Source: Streptomyces xanthii (lineage in GTDB: Bacteria; Actinomycetota; Actinomycetes; Streptomycetales; Streptomycetaceae). From it: DNA of 64,000 nucleotides. The DNA lies in the NCBI RefSeq assembly GCF_014621695.1, contig NZ_CP061281.1, positions 1,612,001 through 1,676,000 of the forward strand. Direction: 5' to 3'. The notes beneath the pieces were generated by a model. It had not been told where the DNA came from and searched no databases. It worked only from the letters and a program-made list of their open reading frames with translations. Made by a program: the position numbers and the translations under genes. This document shows, in pieces, positions 20,541 to 29,540 of this stretch (positions are counted from its first letter, which is position 1; the number at the start of each line of letters is the position of its first letter).

Positions 20541-20585
20541 CTGCGATCCCCAGCCCTGCGATCCCCAGCCCTGCGATCCCCGGAG
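20541..20585. repeat. three tandem 15-base units
   Basis: CTGCGATCCCCAGCC is repeated at 20541-20555 and 20556-20570, with a third copy diverging in its last bases at 20571-20585. The third copy's end supplies the CGGAGG that serves as Shine-Dalgarno for the sarcosine oxidase gene. Copy-number change here would alter the spacer between two co-transcribed genes. Confidence 0.75.
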
Positions 20586-20594
20586 GCATCCGGA

Positions 20595-21752
20595 ATGTCC
20601 CCCACCCATGACGTGATCGTGATCGGACTCGGCGGCATGGGCAGCGCCGCCGCCCACCATCTGGCGGCGCGCGGCGCCCGTGTCCTCGGCCTGGAGAAGT
20701 TCGGCCCCGCCCACCACCACGGGTCCAGCCACGGCGGCTCCCGGATCATCCGGCAGGCCTACTTCGAGGACCCCGCGTACGTGCCGCTGCTGCTGCGCTC
20801 GTACGAGCTGTACGAGGAGCTGGAGCGGGCCACCGGCCGGGAGGTCGCCACCCTGTGCGGCGGCCTCATGCTCGGCCGGCCCGAAGCGCGCGCCGTCGCC
20901 GGCTCGGTGCGCTCGGCGCGGCAGTGGGACCTGCCGCACGAGATCCTCGACGCACACGAGATCCGCCGCCGCTTCCCCACCCTGAACCCGAACGACGACG
21001 AGATCGCCCTGTACGAGGCGCGCGCCGGCCTCGTCCGCCCGGAGAACACGGTCGTCGCCCACCTCCAGCTCGCCACCCGCAACGACGCCGACCTCCACTT
21101 CAACGAACCGGTGACCCGCTGGGAGCCCCTCCCGGGCGGCGGCGTGCGGGTGCACACCGCCGAGAACACGTACACCGCGGGCCAGTTGGTGATCTGCCCG
21201 GGTGCCTGGGCTCCGCAGCTGCTCACCGACCTCGGGGTGCCGTTCGGCATCGAGCGGCAGGTCATGTACTGGTTCCAGCCCACCGGCGGCGTCGAGCCCT
21301 TCCGCCCCGAGCGGCATCCCGTCTACATCTGGGAGGACGCGCGGGGCGTGCAGATCTACGGGTTCCCTTCGATCGACGGCCCGGATCTCGGCGCCAAGGT
21401 CGCCTTCTTCCGCAAGGGCACCGCATGCAGCCCGGAGACGATCGACCGGGAGGTGCACGCCGGCGAGATCCAGGCCATGGCGGAGCACATGTCCCGCCGG
21501 ATCCCCAGCCTGCCGGGCACCTTCCTGAAGGCCGCGACCTGCATGTACTCCAACACGCCCGACGAACACTTCGTGATCGCCCGGCATCCCGAACACCCCG
21601 ACTCCGTCACCGTGGCCTGCGGTTTCTCCGGCCACGGCTTCAAGTTCGTGCCGGTGGTCGGCGAGATCGTCGCCGACCTCGCCCTGAGCGGCACCACCGA
21701 GCACCCCATCGAGCTGTTCGACCCCAACCGCCTCGCCGCCGCGCCCGCCTGA
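20595..21752 (+). CDS. monomeric sarcosine oxidase
   Basis: This 385-residue flavoenzyme oxidises sarcosine (or another N-methyl amino acid) to glycine, formaldehyde and H2O2. FAD fold: [20 protein letters not shown]. The covalent-flavin Cys316 sits in [19 protein letters not shown], as in monomeric sarcosine oxidases. The C-terminal [19 protein letters not shown] is diagnostic of the MSOX/N-methyltryptophan oxidase family. ATG with GGAGG upstream. It follows the dimethylglycine oxidase gene and precedes the betaine Rieske oxygenase, matching the order of demethylation steps. N-methyltryptophan or pipecolate oxidase activity is the alternative. Confidence 0.9.
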   Translation: MSPTHDVIVIGLGGMGSAAAHHLAARGARVLGLEKFGPAHHHGSSHGGSRIIRQAYFEDPAYVPLLLRSYELYEELERATGREVATLCGGLMLGRPEARAVAGSVRSARQWDLPHEILDAHEIRRRFPTLNPNDDEIALYEARAGLVRPENTVVAHLQLATRNDADLHFNEPVTRWEPLPGGGVRVHTAENTYTAGQLVICPGAWAPQLLTDLGVPFGIERQVMYWFQPTGGVEPFRPERHPVYIWEDARGVQIYGFPSIDGPDLGAKVAFFRKGTACSPETIDREVHAGEIQAMAEHMSRRIPSLPGTFLKAATCMYSNTPDEHFVIARHPEHPDSVTVACGFSGHGFKFVPVVGEIVADLALSGTTEHPIELFDPNRLAAAPA

Positions 21753-21763
21753 GGAGTACGCAC

Positions 21764-22894
21764 GTGACGACGACCCCCGTCGCCCCCAGCCTGGTGTCCA
21801 CCCTGCCCGGGCGTTACTACACCGACCCCGGCCTGTTCCGCCTGGAGCAGGAACGGATCTTCGAGACCATGTGGTTCTGCGCCGTGCGCAGCGCCGACCT
21901 CGGCAGGCCCGGCGCGTTCCGCACCGTGCAGATCGGCCGGGAGAGCGTCCTGATCACCCGGTCCCGCACCGGGGAACTGCGCGCCTTCCTCAACACCTGC
22001 CGGCACCGCGGCGCCCGGATCTGCACCGAGGAGTCGGGCGAGGTGCGCCGCAACCTCCAGTGCCCGTACCACGCCTGGACGTACGACCTCGACGGCAAGC
22101 TCGTCGCGGCCCCGAACCTGACGAAGATGCCCGACGTCGACCGCGCGCGGTACGGCCTGGTGAAGGTCGCGCTGCGGGAATGGCTCGGCTACGCCTGGGT
22201 GTGCCTGGCCGACGCACCGCCCTCCTTCGAGGAGACGGTGATCGGCGCGGCCGTCGAACGGCTCGGCGACGTGGCCGCCATCGACCAGTACCGCACCGAG
22301 GAACTGGCGCTCGGCAAGCGCATCACCTATGACGTGAAGTCCAACTGGAAACTGATCGTCGAGAACTTCATGGAGTGCTACCACTGCGCGACGATCCACC
22401 CCGAACTCACCGAGGTGCTCCCCGAGTTCGCGGACGGCTACGCGGCGCAGTACTACGTGGGCCACGGCGCCGAGTTCGGCGACGATGTCCTGGGCTTCAC
22501 GGTCGACGGCAGCGAGGGCTTCGAGCGGCTGCCGGAGGTCGCCGACGGCCAGGACCGCCGCTACTACGCGATCACGGTCAAACCGACCGTGTTCGTCAAC
22601 CTGGTGCCGGACCACGTGATCCTGCACCGCATGTTCCCCGTGTCCGAGGACCGCACGATCGTCGAGTGCGACTGGCTGTACGCCCCGCAGGTCGTGGAGT
22701 CGGGCGCCGACGTGTCGAAGTCGGTGGAGCTGTTCCACCGGGTCAACCTCCAGGACTTCGAGGCCTGTGAGCGCACCCAGCCCGCGATGTCCTCGCGCGC
22801 CTACCGCGACGGAGGTGTCCTGGTGCCGACCGAGCACCACATCACGATCTTCCACGAATGGCTCACCCGGCAGCTGGGGGTGGACCATGTCTGA
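21764..22894 (+). CDS. Rieske non-heme iron oxygenase, glycine betaine monooxygenase (GbcA-like)
   Basis: This 376-residue oxygenase alpha subunit would demethylate glycine betaine to dimethylglycine and formaldehyde. Rieske ligands Cys79/His81 and Cys100/His103 are in FLNTCRHRGARIC and NLQCPYHAWTYDLDG. The iron-site histidines 207 and 212 are in IVENFMECYHCATIHPEL. This sequence type is shared with GbcA and stachydrine or carnitine oxygenases. GTG start after GAGGAG. No reductase gene adjoins it; the ferredoxin and reductase at 13348-14964 are the likely partners. Its 3' end overlaps the aldehyde dehydrogenase gene by 8 bases. Confidence 0.87.
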   Translation: MTTTPVAPSLVSTLPGRYYTDPGLFRLEQERIFETMWFCAVRSADLGRPGAFRTVQIGRESVLITRSRTGELRAFLNTCRHRGARICTEESGEVRRNLQCPYHAWTYDLDGKLVAAPNLTKMPDVDRARYGLVKVALREWLGYAWVCLADAPPSFEETVIGAAVERLGDVAAIDQYRTEELALGKRITYDVKSNWKLIVENFMECYHCATIHPELTEVLPEFADGYAAQYYVGHGAEFGDDVLGFTVDGSEGFERLPEVADGQDRRYYAITVKPTVFVNLVPDHVILHRMFPVSEDRTIVECDWLYAPQVVESGADVSKSVELFHRVNLQDFEACERTQPAMSSRAYRDGGVLVPTEHHITIFHEWLTRQLGVDHV

Positions 22895-24353
22895 CCTCTA
22901 CATCGACGGCGCCTGGACCTCCGCGCGCGAGGGGCGCGCCCGGGAGATCCGCTGCCCCGCCGACGGCTCGCTGGTCGCCGTCGTGGACGAGGCCGGGCCC
23001 AAGGACACCCTGGAGGCGATCGCGGCCGCCCGGCGCGCCTTCGACACGGGGCCCTGGCCGCGCACCGCGGCCGCCGAGCGCGGCGACCTGCTGCTGCGCG
23101 TCGCGGACCTGCTGGCCCGGGACAAGGCCGTGCTCGCCCGCGCCGAGTCCCTCGACACGGGCAAGCGGCTCGTCGAGAGCGAGTACGACATCGACGACAT
23201 CGTGAACTGCTTCCGCTACTTCGGGCGGCTCGCGGCGATCGACGACGGACGTGTCGTCGCGACGGGCGTGCCCGACGCCGAGAGCCGGATCGTGCACGAG
23301 CCGGTCGGTGTCTGCGCGCTGATCACGCCGTGGAACTATCCGCTGCTCCAGACGGCGTGGAAGGTGGCGCCCGCGCTCGCCGCCGGCAACACCTTCGTCC
23401 TCAAGCCGAGCGAGCTGACCCCGCACACCGCGATCCACCTCGTGCGGCTCCTGGAGGAGGCCGGGCTGCCGCCGGGTGTCGCGAACCTGGTCCTGGGCGC
23501 CGGGCCCGAGGCGGGCGCCCCGCTCGCCGACCACCCGGACGTGGACCTGCTGTCCTTCACCGGCGGGCTGCGCACCGGCCGCCTCCTGATGGCGGCCGCC
23601 GCCGGCACGGTCAAGAAGGTCGCGCTGGAACTGGGCGGCAAGAACCCCAACATCGTGTTCGCCGACGCCGACTTCGACACGGCCGTCGACATGGCGCTCA
23701 CCGCGGTGTTCCTGCACTCGGGGCAGGTCTGCTCGGCCGGGGCGCGGCTGCTCGTGGAGGATTCGCTGCACGACCGGTTCGTCGACGAGGTGGTACGCCG
23801 GGCCCGGGAGATCCGGCTCGGCGGCCCGTTCGACGAGCGGGCGCAGACCGGTCCGCTGATCTCGGCGGGTCATCTGGAGAAGGTCGAGGCGTACGTCGCG
23901 CGAGGTGTCGCGGAGGGGGCGGTGCTGCGGTGCGGCGGCGCCCGGCCGGACGGAGCGGCGTACGAGAAGGGCCACTTCTTCCCGCCGACCGTGCTCGACG
24001 AGTGCGCCGCCTCCATGTCGGTCGTCCAGGACGAGTCGTTCGGCCCGGTCCTGACCGTGGAGCGGTTCACGACCGAGGACGAGGCGGTGCGCCTGGCCAA
24101 CGACACGATCTACGGACTGGCCGGCGCCGTCTGGACCGGCGACGAGGCGAAGGCGCGCCGGGTCGCCGCCGGTCTGCGGCTCGGCACGGTGTGGATCAAC
24201 GACTTCCACCCGTACGTCCCGCAGGCCGAATGGGGCGGCTACAAGCAGTCGGGCACCGGCCGTGAGCTGGGCCCCGCAGGGCTCGCGGAGTACCGCGAGA
24301 CGAAGCACATCTGGCGCAACACCCGCCCCGAGCCGCAGGGCTGGTTCGCCTGA
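22887..24353 (+). CDS. betB: betaine aldehyde dehydrogenase family protein
   Basis: This 488-residue NAD(P)-dependent aldehyde dehydrogenase has GVCALITPWNYPLLQTAWKV, the glutamate region VALELGGKNPNIVFADADFD, and catalytic Cys in LHSGQVCSAGARLLVED. The C-terminal EWGGYKQSGTGRELGPAGLA is typical of BetB. It oxidises betaine aldehyde to glycine betaine. ATG 22887 lies inside the oxygenase gene's end, so the two are translationally coupled. The choline oxidase downstream can itself perform this step, so BetB may mop up released aldehyde. gamma-aminobutyraldehyde dehydrogenase is a close alternative family. Confidence 0.88.
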   Translation: MSDLYIDGAWTSAREGRAREIRCPADGSLVAVVDEAGPKDTLEAIAAARRAFDTGPWPRTAAAERGDLLLRVADLLARDKAVLARAESLDTGKRLVESEYDIDDIVNCFRYFGRLAAIDDGRVVATGVPDAESRIVHEPVGVCALITPWNYPLLQTAWKVAPALAAGNTFVLKPSELTPHTAIHLVRLLEEAGLPPGVANLVLGAGPEAGAPLADHPDVDLLSFTGGLRTGRLLMAAAAGTVKKVALELGGKNPNIVFADADFDTAVDMALTAVFLHSGQVCSAGARLLVEDSLHDRFVDEVVRRAREIRLGGPFDERAQTGPLISAGHLEKVEAYVARGVAEGAVLRCGGARPDGAAYEKGHFFPPTVLDECAASMSVVQDESFGPVLTVERFTTEDEAVRLANDTIYGLAGAVWTGDEAKARRVAAGLRLGTVWINDFHPYVPQAEWGGYKQSGTGRELGPAGLAEYRETKHIWRNTRPEPQGWFA

Positions 24354-24387
24354 TCCAGACGTGACTCCCCCACTCAAGGAGACGTCG

Positions 24388-25992
24388 ATGAAGCCGACTT
24401 CCGACAGCAGCATTTCTGACGACAGCACTTCCGACGGCAGCACTTCCGACGACAGCGAGCTCGCCGAGTTCGGGTACCGGCCCGAACTCAAGCGCACGCT
24501 CGGCAGCTTCCACACCTTCGCCGCGGGCATCAGCTACATCTCGATCCTCACCGGCACCTTCCAGCTCTTCTACTTCGGCTACGCGAACGGCGGCCCCGCC
24601 TACTGGTGGTCCTGGCCCATGGTGTTCGCGGGCCAGATCATGGTCGCCCTGTGCTTCGCCGAGCTGGCCGCCCGCTATCCCGTCGCCGGGTCGGTCTACA
24701 ACTGGGCGAAGAAGGTGGGCAATCCGCACATCGGCTGGCTCGCCGGCTGGATGATGCTCCTCGCCTCGGTCGTGTCCATCGCGGCCGTCGCCCTCGCCTA
24801 CCAGCTGACGCTGCCGCAGATCTCGTCCTTCTTCCAGTTCGTTGGGGACGGCACGGGCACGTACGACGTGGCCACGAACGCCGTGATCCTCGCTTCCGTA
24901 CTGATTCTGTTCACCACGCTCGTCAACGCGTTCGGCGTCAAGCTCATGGCCACCATCAACACGGCCGGTGTCTTCATCGAGCTGATCGCCACCGTCGTCC
25001 TCATCGTCCTGTTCGCGGTGCACATCGTGCGCGGCCCGCAGGTGGTGACGCAGACCGCGCACACCGGGGACGGCCAGTCCTTCGGCTATCTCGGCGCCTT
25101 CCTCGTCGCCTCGCTCGCCTCCGCGTACGTCATGTACGGCTTCGACACCGCGTCCTCGCTCGGCGAGGAGTCCCTGGACCCCTCGCGCAACGCGCCGCGC
25201 GCCATCATCCGCTCGATCGTCGCCTCGTTCGTCCTCGGCGGGCTGATCCTGCTGCTCGCCCTGATGAGCGTCTCCACGCTGCACGGCGAGAAGCTCTCCT
25301 CGGACGGACTGCAGTACGTGGTGCTCGACGTGCTCGGCCCGACGGCCGGCAAGGCCATGCTGTGGTGCGTGCTGATCGCCGTCACGGTGTGCGCGCTGGC
25401 CGTGCACACGGCGGCGATCCGCCTCGCGTTCGCGATGTCCCGGGACAACAACCTGCCCGCGTCCTCGCTGCTCGCCCGGGTCAGCCCGCGCTTCAGGACA
25501 CCGGTCGCGCCGGCCGTGATCATCGGGGTGCTGTCGCTCGGGATCCTCGTCGTGAACATCCGCCAGCCGCAGATCTTCACGGTCGTCACCAGCATCGGCA
25601 TCGTGATGATCTACATCGCGTATCTGCTGGTCACCGGGCCGATGCTGGTGGCGCGGCTGCGCGGGAAGTGGCGGCCCGCCGACGGCGGCCGGTTCTCGCT
25701 CGGCCGCTGGGGACTGCCCGTCAACATCATCGCCGTGCTGTGGGGCACCGGCATGACCGTCAACCTGCTCTGGCCCCGCGCCGCCGTCTACAACGCCACC
25801 GCCCCGTTCCACTGGTACCTGCGCTGGGGCGCGTTCCTGTTCGTCGGCGTGATCGCCTCCGGCGGGTTCGCCTACTACTGGTTCGTCCAGCGGCACCGCA
25901 CCTGCGTCCTCGCCGAACACGCCGCGCGGGCCTCGGAGTCCGCCGCTCCCTCCCTCCCCGAAGCCCACCCGGAAGAGGTCACCACCCGATGA
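24388..25992 (+). CDS. APC family permease, likely choline/amine importer
   Basis: This 534-residue membrane transporter has about 12 helices. The first ones read TFAAGISYISILTGTFQLF and WSWPMVFAGQIMVALCFAEL. The family region VAGSVYNWAKKVGNPHIGWL and the loop RLAFAMSRDNNLPASSLLAR are typical of the amino acid/choline transporter branch. The N-terminal 25 residues are a Ser/Asp repeat tail (SDDSTSDGSTSDDSELAEFG). ATG with AAGGAGA upstream. It lies between betB and the choline oxidase gene, which overlaps its stop, so choline or betaine is the likely cargo. GABA/polyamine transport is the family alternative. Confidence 0.86.
   Translation: MKPTSDSSISDDSTSDGSTSDDSELAEFGYRPELKRTLGSFHTFAAGISYISILTGTFQLFYFGYANGGPAYWWSWPMVFAGQIMVALCFAELAARYPVAGSVYNWAKKVGNPHIGWLAGWMMLLASVVSIAAVALAYQLTLPQISSFFQFVGDGTGTYDVATNAVILASVLILFTTLVNAFGVKLMATINTAGVFIELIATVVLIVLFAVHIVRGPQVVTQTAHTGDGQSFGYLGAFLVASLASAYVMYGFDTASSLGEESLDPSRNAPRAIIRSIVASFVLGGLILLLALMSVSTLHGEKLSSDGLQYVVLDVLGPTAGKAMLWCVLIAVTVCALAVHTAAIRLAFAMSRDNNLPASSLLARVSPRFRTPVAPAVIIGVLSLGILVVNIRQPQIFTVVTSIGIVMIYIAYLLVTGPMLVARLRGKWRPADGGRFSLGRWGLPVNIIAVLWGTGMTVNLLWPRAAVYNATAPFHWYLRWGAFLFVGVIASGGFAYYWFVQRHRTCVLAEHAARASESAAPSLPEAHPEEVTTR
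24398..24457. repeat. four 15-base in-frame repeats in the permease N-terminus
   Basis: Four imperfect units of the form CTTCCGACGGCAGCA span 24398-24457 and encode the Ser/Thr-Ser-Asp-x-Ser tail before the first membrane helix. The unit is a multiple of three, so copy-number change would keep the frame and alter only the cytoplasmic tail length. Confidence 0.7.
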
Positions 25993-27575
25993 GCACCGAT
26001 GCCGGCAACGACACCACCACAGCCACCGATGTCTTCGACTACGTCGTCGTCGGCGGCGGCACCGCGGGCAATGTCGTCGCGGCCCGCCTGACCGAGGACC
26101 CGGACGTCACGGTCTGCGTCCTGGAGGCCGGGCCGAGCGACGTCGGCGACGACAACGTGCTGCGGCTCGACCGCTGGATGGGCCTGCTGGAGTCCGGCTA
26201 CGACTGGGACTACCCGGTCGAACCGCAGTCCAGCGGCAACAGTTTCATGCGGCACGCCCGCGCCAAGGTGCTCGGCGGCTGTTCCTCGCACAACTCGTGC
26301 ATCGCCTTCTGGGCGCCCGCCGAGGACCTCGACGCGTGGGCCGCCGGCGGCTGTACGGGCTGGACCGCGGCCGACCTGTTCCCGCTGTACCGGCGCCTCG
26401 AGAACAACGACGCCCCCGGTGACCACCACGGGCGCTCCGGACCGGTGAAACTGCGCACCCTCAAGGGCGCCGACGACCCGTGCGGCACGGCCCTCCTGGA
26501 GGCCTGCGCGCAGGCGGGCATCCCGACGACGCCCTTCAACACGGGGACGACGGTGGTGCGGGGCGCCAACTGGTTCCAGATCAACTCGGACGAGAACAAC
26601 GTCCGCCAGTCGTCCTCGGTCGCGTACCTCCACCCGATCATGGGCCGGCGGCCCAATCTGGAGGTCCGCACCGGGGTGCGCGCCAAGAAGCTGGTCTTCG
26701 AGGGGCGGCGCTGCGTCGGCACCGAGTACCTCGACCCGGACCAGATCCACACCCGCACGGTCCGCGCCCGGCGCGAGGTCATCGTCTCCTGCGGCTCGAT
26801 CGACACCCCGAAGCTGCTGATGCTGTCCGGCATCGGCCCGGCCGCGCATCTGCGCGAGACCGGCATCGACGTCCTCGTCGACTCCGCGGGCGTCGGCGAG
26901 AACCTCCAGGACCACCCCGAGGGCGTCATCATGTGGGAGGCGAAGCAGCCGATGCCCACCCGGTCCAGCCAGTGGTGGGAGGCGGGCATCTTCTACGACA
27001 CCGAGCCCGGCCTGGACCGGCCCGACCTGATGTTCCACTACGGGTCGGTGCCCTTCGACATGAACACGGCCCGGCACGGCTACCCCACCACCGAGAACGC
27101 GTTCTGCCTCACCCCGAACGTGACCCGCGCCCGCTCCAAGGGCACCGTGCGGCTGCGCACCCGCGACTACCGGGACAAGCCGAAGGTCGACCCGCGCTAC
27201 TTCACGCACGAGCACGACGTCCGCGTGATGACGTACGGCCTGAAGCTGGCCCGTCGCATCGCCGAGCAGCCGGCCCTCGCGGGCTGGAAGGGCGCCGAGC
27301 TGGCACCCGGCCCGGACGTGCGCACCGACGACGAGCTCCTCGACTACATCCACAAGACCCACAACACCGTCTACCACCCCGCCTGCACGGTGAAGATGGG
27401 CGCCGACGACGACCGCCTCGCCCCGCTCGACGCCCGCCTGCGCGTCAAGGGCGTCGAGGGCCTGCGCGTCGCCGACGGCTCGGTCATGCCGGACCTCGTC
27501 ACGGTCAACCCGTGCATCACGACGATGATGATCGGCGAGAAGTGCGCCGACCTCCTCAAGTCCGCCCAGCGCTGA
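25989..27575 (+). CDS. choline oxidase (GMC oxidoreductase)
   Basis: This 528-residue GMC flavoprotein has the FAD motif [20 protein letters not shown]. His89 in [20 protein letters not shown] sits where choline oxidase links FAD covalently. The active-site His and Asn are in [18 protein letters not shown] and [20 protein letters not shown]. Long stretches ([40 protein letters not shown]) match Arthrobacter choline oxidase as I remember it, more closely than BetA dehydrogenases. It would oxidise choline via betaine aldehyde to glycine betaine with O2, making H2O2. ATG overlaps the permease stop. Confidence 0.87.
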   Translation: MSTDAGNDTTTATDVFDYVVVGGGTAGNVVAARLTEDPDVTVCVLEAGPSDVGDDNVLRLDRWMGLLESGYDWDYPVEPQSSGNSFMRHARAKVLGGCSSHNSCIAFWAPAEDLDAWAAGGCTGWTAADLFPLYRRLENNDAPGDHHGRSGPVKLRTLKGADDPCGTALLEACAQAGIPTTPFNTGTTVVRGANWFQINSDENNVRQSSSVAYLHPIMGRRPNLEVRTGVRAKKLVFEGRRCVGTEYLDPDQIHTRTVRARREVIVSCGSIDTPKLLMLSGIGPAAHLRETGIDVLVDSAGVGENLQDHPEGVIMWEAKQPMPTRSSQWWEAGIFYDTEPGLDRPDLMFHYGSVPFDMNTARHGYPTTENAFCLTPNVTRARSKGTVRLRTRDYRDKPKVDPRYFTHEHDVRVMTYGLKLARRIAEQPALAGWKGAELAPGPDVRTDDELLDYIHKTHNTVYHPACTVKMGADDDRLAPLDARLRVKGVEGLRVADGSVMPDLVTVNPCITTMMIGEKCADLLKSAQR

Positions 27576-27595
27576 CCCCACCGCACCACCGGCCC

Positions 27596-27630
27596 GGGCC
27601 CCCTGTCAGCCGACCGGCGACAGGGGGCCC
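27596..27630. terminator. terminator of the choline-betaine operon
   Basis: GGGCCCCCTGTC at 27596-27607 pairs with GACAGGGGGCCC at 27619-27630 around an 11-base loop. It starts 21 bases after the choline oxidase stop. No T-tract is present, as is common in this genus. It marks the end of the rightward operon. Confidence 0.8.
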
Positions 27631-27692
27631 GCCGGCGTTCGCCTGACGCGTAGTGGCTCCCTGCCCGGACCGGGGCGCCGCAGGATGCCCGT

Positions 27693-28445
27693 ATGACGAC
27701 CCCGACGCCGCAGGGCCTCACCTTCGACCGGGCCGCCGCCCGCTACGCCGCGAACCGGCCCTCGTATCCTCCCGAACTGCTCGACGCCATCGAGGAGTCG
27801 ACCGGACGGCCGCTGCGCGGGGCGCGGGTGGCCGACGTCGGAGCCGGGACGGGGCTGGGCACCGGGCTCCTCCACGGCCGCGGGGCGCACGTCGTGGCGG
27901 TGGAGCCGGGGCCCGGGATGGCCCGCGAGTTCCGGCGCCGGCTGCCGGACGTGCCGCTCGTGCTCGGGGACGGCAACCGGCTGCCGCTGGCGACCGGCTC
28001 CCTCGACCTGCTCACGTACGCGCAGGCCTGGCACTGGACAGACCCGGAGCGGTCCGTGCCGGAGGCGCGCCGGGTGCTGCGGTCCGGGGGCGCGCTCGCG
28101 CTGTGGTGGAACGACTCGGACGACACGGTGCCCTGGATCGCGGAGCAGACCGCGCGCCTGATCCACCTGTTCGGCAAAAGCGGCGGAACCGGGCCTGATC
28201 CACAGGCCCGGTTCCGCCGACTGCCGGCCGGGGTCCACTTCGCGACCCGGCAGGTGTACTGGTCCCGCCACGTGCCGCTCGACGGGCACCTGGCGAACCT
28301 GAGCAGCTTCTCCGACTTCCTCGTCCTCGGCGAGGAGCGCACGGCCGCTTTCCTGGCGGCCGAACGCGCCCTGCTGGCCGAGGTGTTCCCGTCGGGCACC
28401 GTCGAGGAGCGCTACGTCGTCAGCCTCGCCGTCGCCCGGCCGTGA
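27693..28445 (+). CDS. class I SAM-dependent methyltransferase
   Basis: This 250-residue enzyme has SAM-binding motif I in VADVGAGTGLGTGLLHGRG and the following acidic strand VVAVEPGPGMAREFRRRLP. Motif II is in LDLLTYAQAWHWTDPER. The TFDRAAARYAANRPSYPPEL start is typical of UbiE/Methyltransf_11-like proteins of unknown target. It is a single gene after the choline operon terminator and converges on the ABC transporter genes with a 4-base gap. No substrate can be inferred. Confidence 0.83.
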   Translation: MTTPTPQGLTFDRAAARYAANRPSYPPELLDAIEESTGRPLRGARVADVGAGTGLGTGLLHGRGAHVVAVEPGPGMAREFRRRLPDVPLVLGDGNRLPLATGSLDLLTYAQAWHWTDPERSVPEARRVLRSGGALALWWNDSDDTVPWIAEQTARLIHLFGKSGGTGPDPQARFRRLPAGVHFATRQVYWSRHVPLDGHLANLSSFSDFLVLGEERTAAFLAAERALLAEVFPSGTVEERYVVSLAVARP

Positions 28446-28449
28446 CGGG

Positions 28450-29505
28450 TCAGCCGGCCTTCTCAACGAAGTCGGTCGTGTAGGTCTTCTTCAGGTCGAT
28501 CGTGGCGTCCTTCAGGTTCGGGTTGAAGGACTTCAGGACGCGCTGGACCGTCGCGGGGCCGTCGGCCGGCATGCGGCCGTCCTTCGTGAACATGGGCAGC
28601 GTGCTCTCGATGGCCTGCGCGTAGAGGCCCTCGCCGCCCTGCGCGTAGTCGCTCGGCATCTTCGCGGCGATCTCCTTCGCACTGTGCGTCGACATCCACT
28701 TGAGGGTGCGGACGAACGCGTCGGTGAGCTTCTGGACCGTGTCCTTGTGGCCGTTCACCCAGTCCGTGTTCATGTAGAGGCTGGAGGACGGGTACAGGCC
28801 GCCGAGGGCTTGCTTCGAGCCCTCGGGGGTGCGCATGTCGACGAGGACCTTGCCGAGCTTCTTGTCGAGGATCTGCGCGACGGTCGGGTCGGTGGTCATG
28901 CCGCCGTCGATGGAACCCTTCTGCAGCGCGGAGATGAAGGTCTGGCCCGCGCCGACCGCGACGTTCGTGAACTGGTCGACGGCCACCCCGTCGTGCACGC
29001 CGAGGTACTTGGTGAGGAAGTCGGTGGAGGAGCCGAGGCCGGTCACGCCGAGCTTCTTGCCCTTGAAGTCCTTCGGCGACTTCAGGTCGCCCGCCGCCTT
29101 GTTGGAGACGATCTCGACCTCGCCGGGCGTCTGGGCGAGCTGCACGACGGACTCGACGGACTTGCCCTTCGTCTGGAGGTCGAGGGTGTGGTCGTAGAAG
29201 CCGACGACGCCCTGGACGTTCCCGGCGACGAGGGAGGTGGTGGCGTCGATGCCGGCGGGCTCGCTCAGGAGCTCCACGTTCACGCCCTCGTCCTTGAAGT
29301 AGCCGAGGCGCTGGGACAGCATCGCGGGCAGGTAGATGACCTTGTCGATGCCGCCGACCATGATCTTGACCTTGTCGCCCTTGCCGCCGCCCCCGCCCTC
29401 GGTGGCCTTGGAGGAGACCTCGTCGGCGCAGCCGCTCAGCGCGGCGAGCGCGACGAGGGCCGCGGTGGCGGCGGTGAGGCGGACGGTGAGCTTCTTGCGG
29501 GACAT
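28450..29505 (-). CDS. ABC transporter substrate-binding lipoprotein, NitT/TauT type
   Basis: This 351-residue extracytoplasmic binding protein has a signal peptide ending in the lipobox LAALSGC (Cys26). It then has KIMVGGIDKVIYLPAMLSQR and LGYFKDEGVNVELLSEPAGI, characteristic of NMT1/SsuA-like solute receptors for nitrate, sulfonates, taurine or thiamine precursors. GDLKSPKDFKGKKLGVTGLG is the hinge region. ATG with AGGAG upstream. It is the third gene of a leftward ATPase-permease-receptor operon, 35 bases after the permease. The ligand is not determinable from the sequence. Confidence 0.88.
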   Translation of the reverse strand: MSRKKLTVRLTAATAALVALAALSGCADEVSSKATEGGGGGKGDKVKIMVGGIDKVIYLPAMLSQRLGYFKDEGVNVELLSEPAGIDATTSLVAGNVQGVVGFYDHTLDLQTKGKSVESVVQLAQTPGEVEIVSNKAAGDLKSPKDFKGKKLGVTGLGSSTDFLTKYLGVHDGVAVDQFTNVAVGAGQTFISALQKGSIDGGMTTDPTVAQILDKKLGKVLVDMRTPEGSKQALGGLYPSSSLYMNTDWVNGHKDTVQKLTDAFVRTLKWMSTHSAKEIAAKMPSDYAQGGEGLYAQAIESTLPMFTKDGRMPADGPATVQRVLKSFNPNLKDATIDLKKTYTTDFVEKAG

Positions 29506-29540
29506 GGGCGCTCCTGAGGAAGGGGGGAGGGTGCGGGAGG

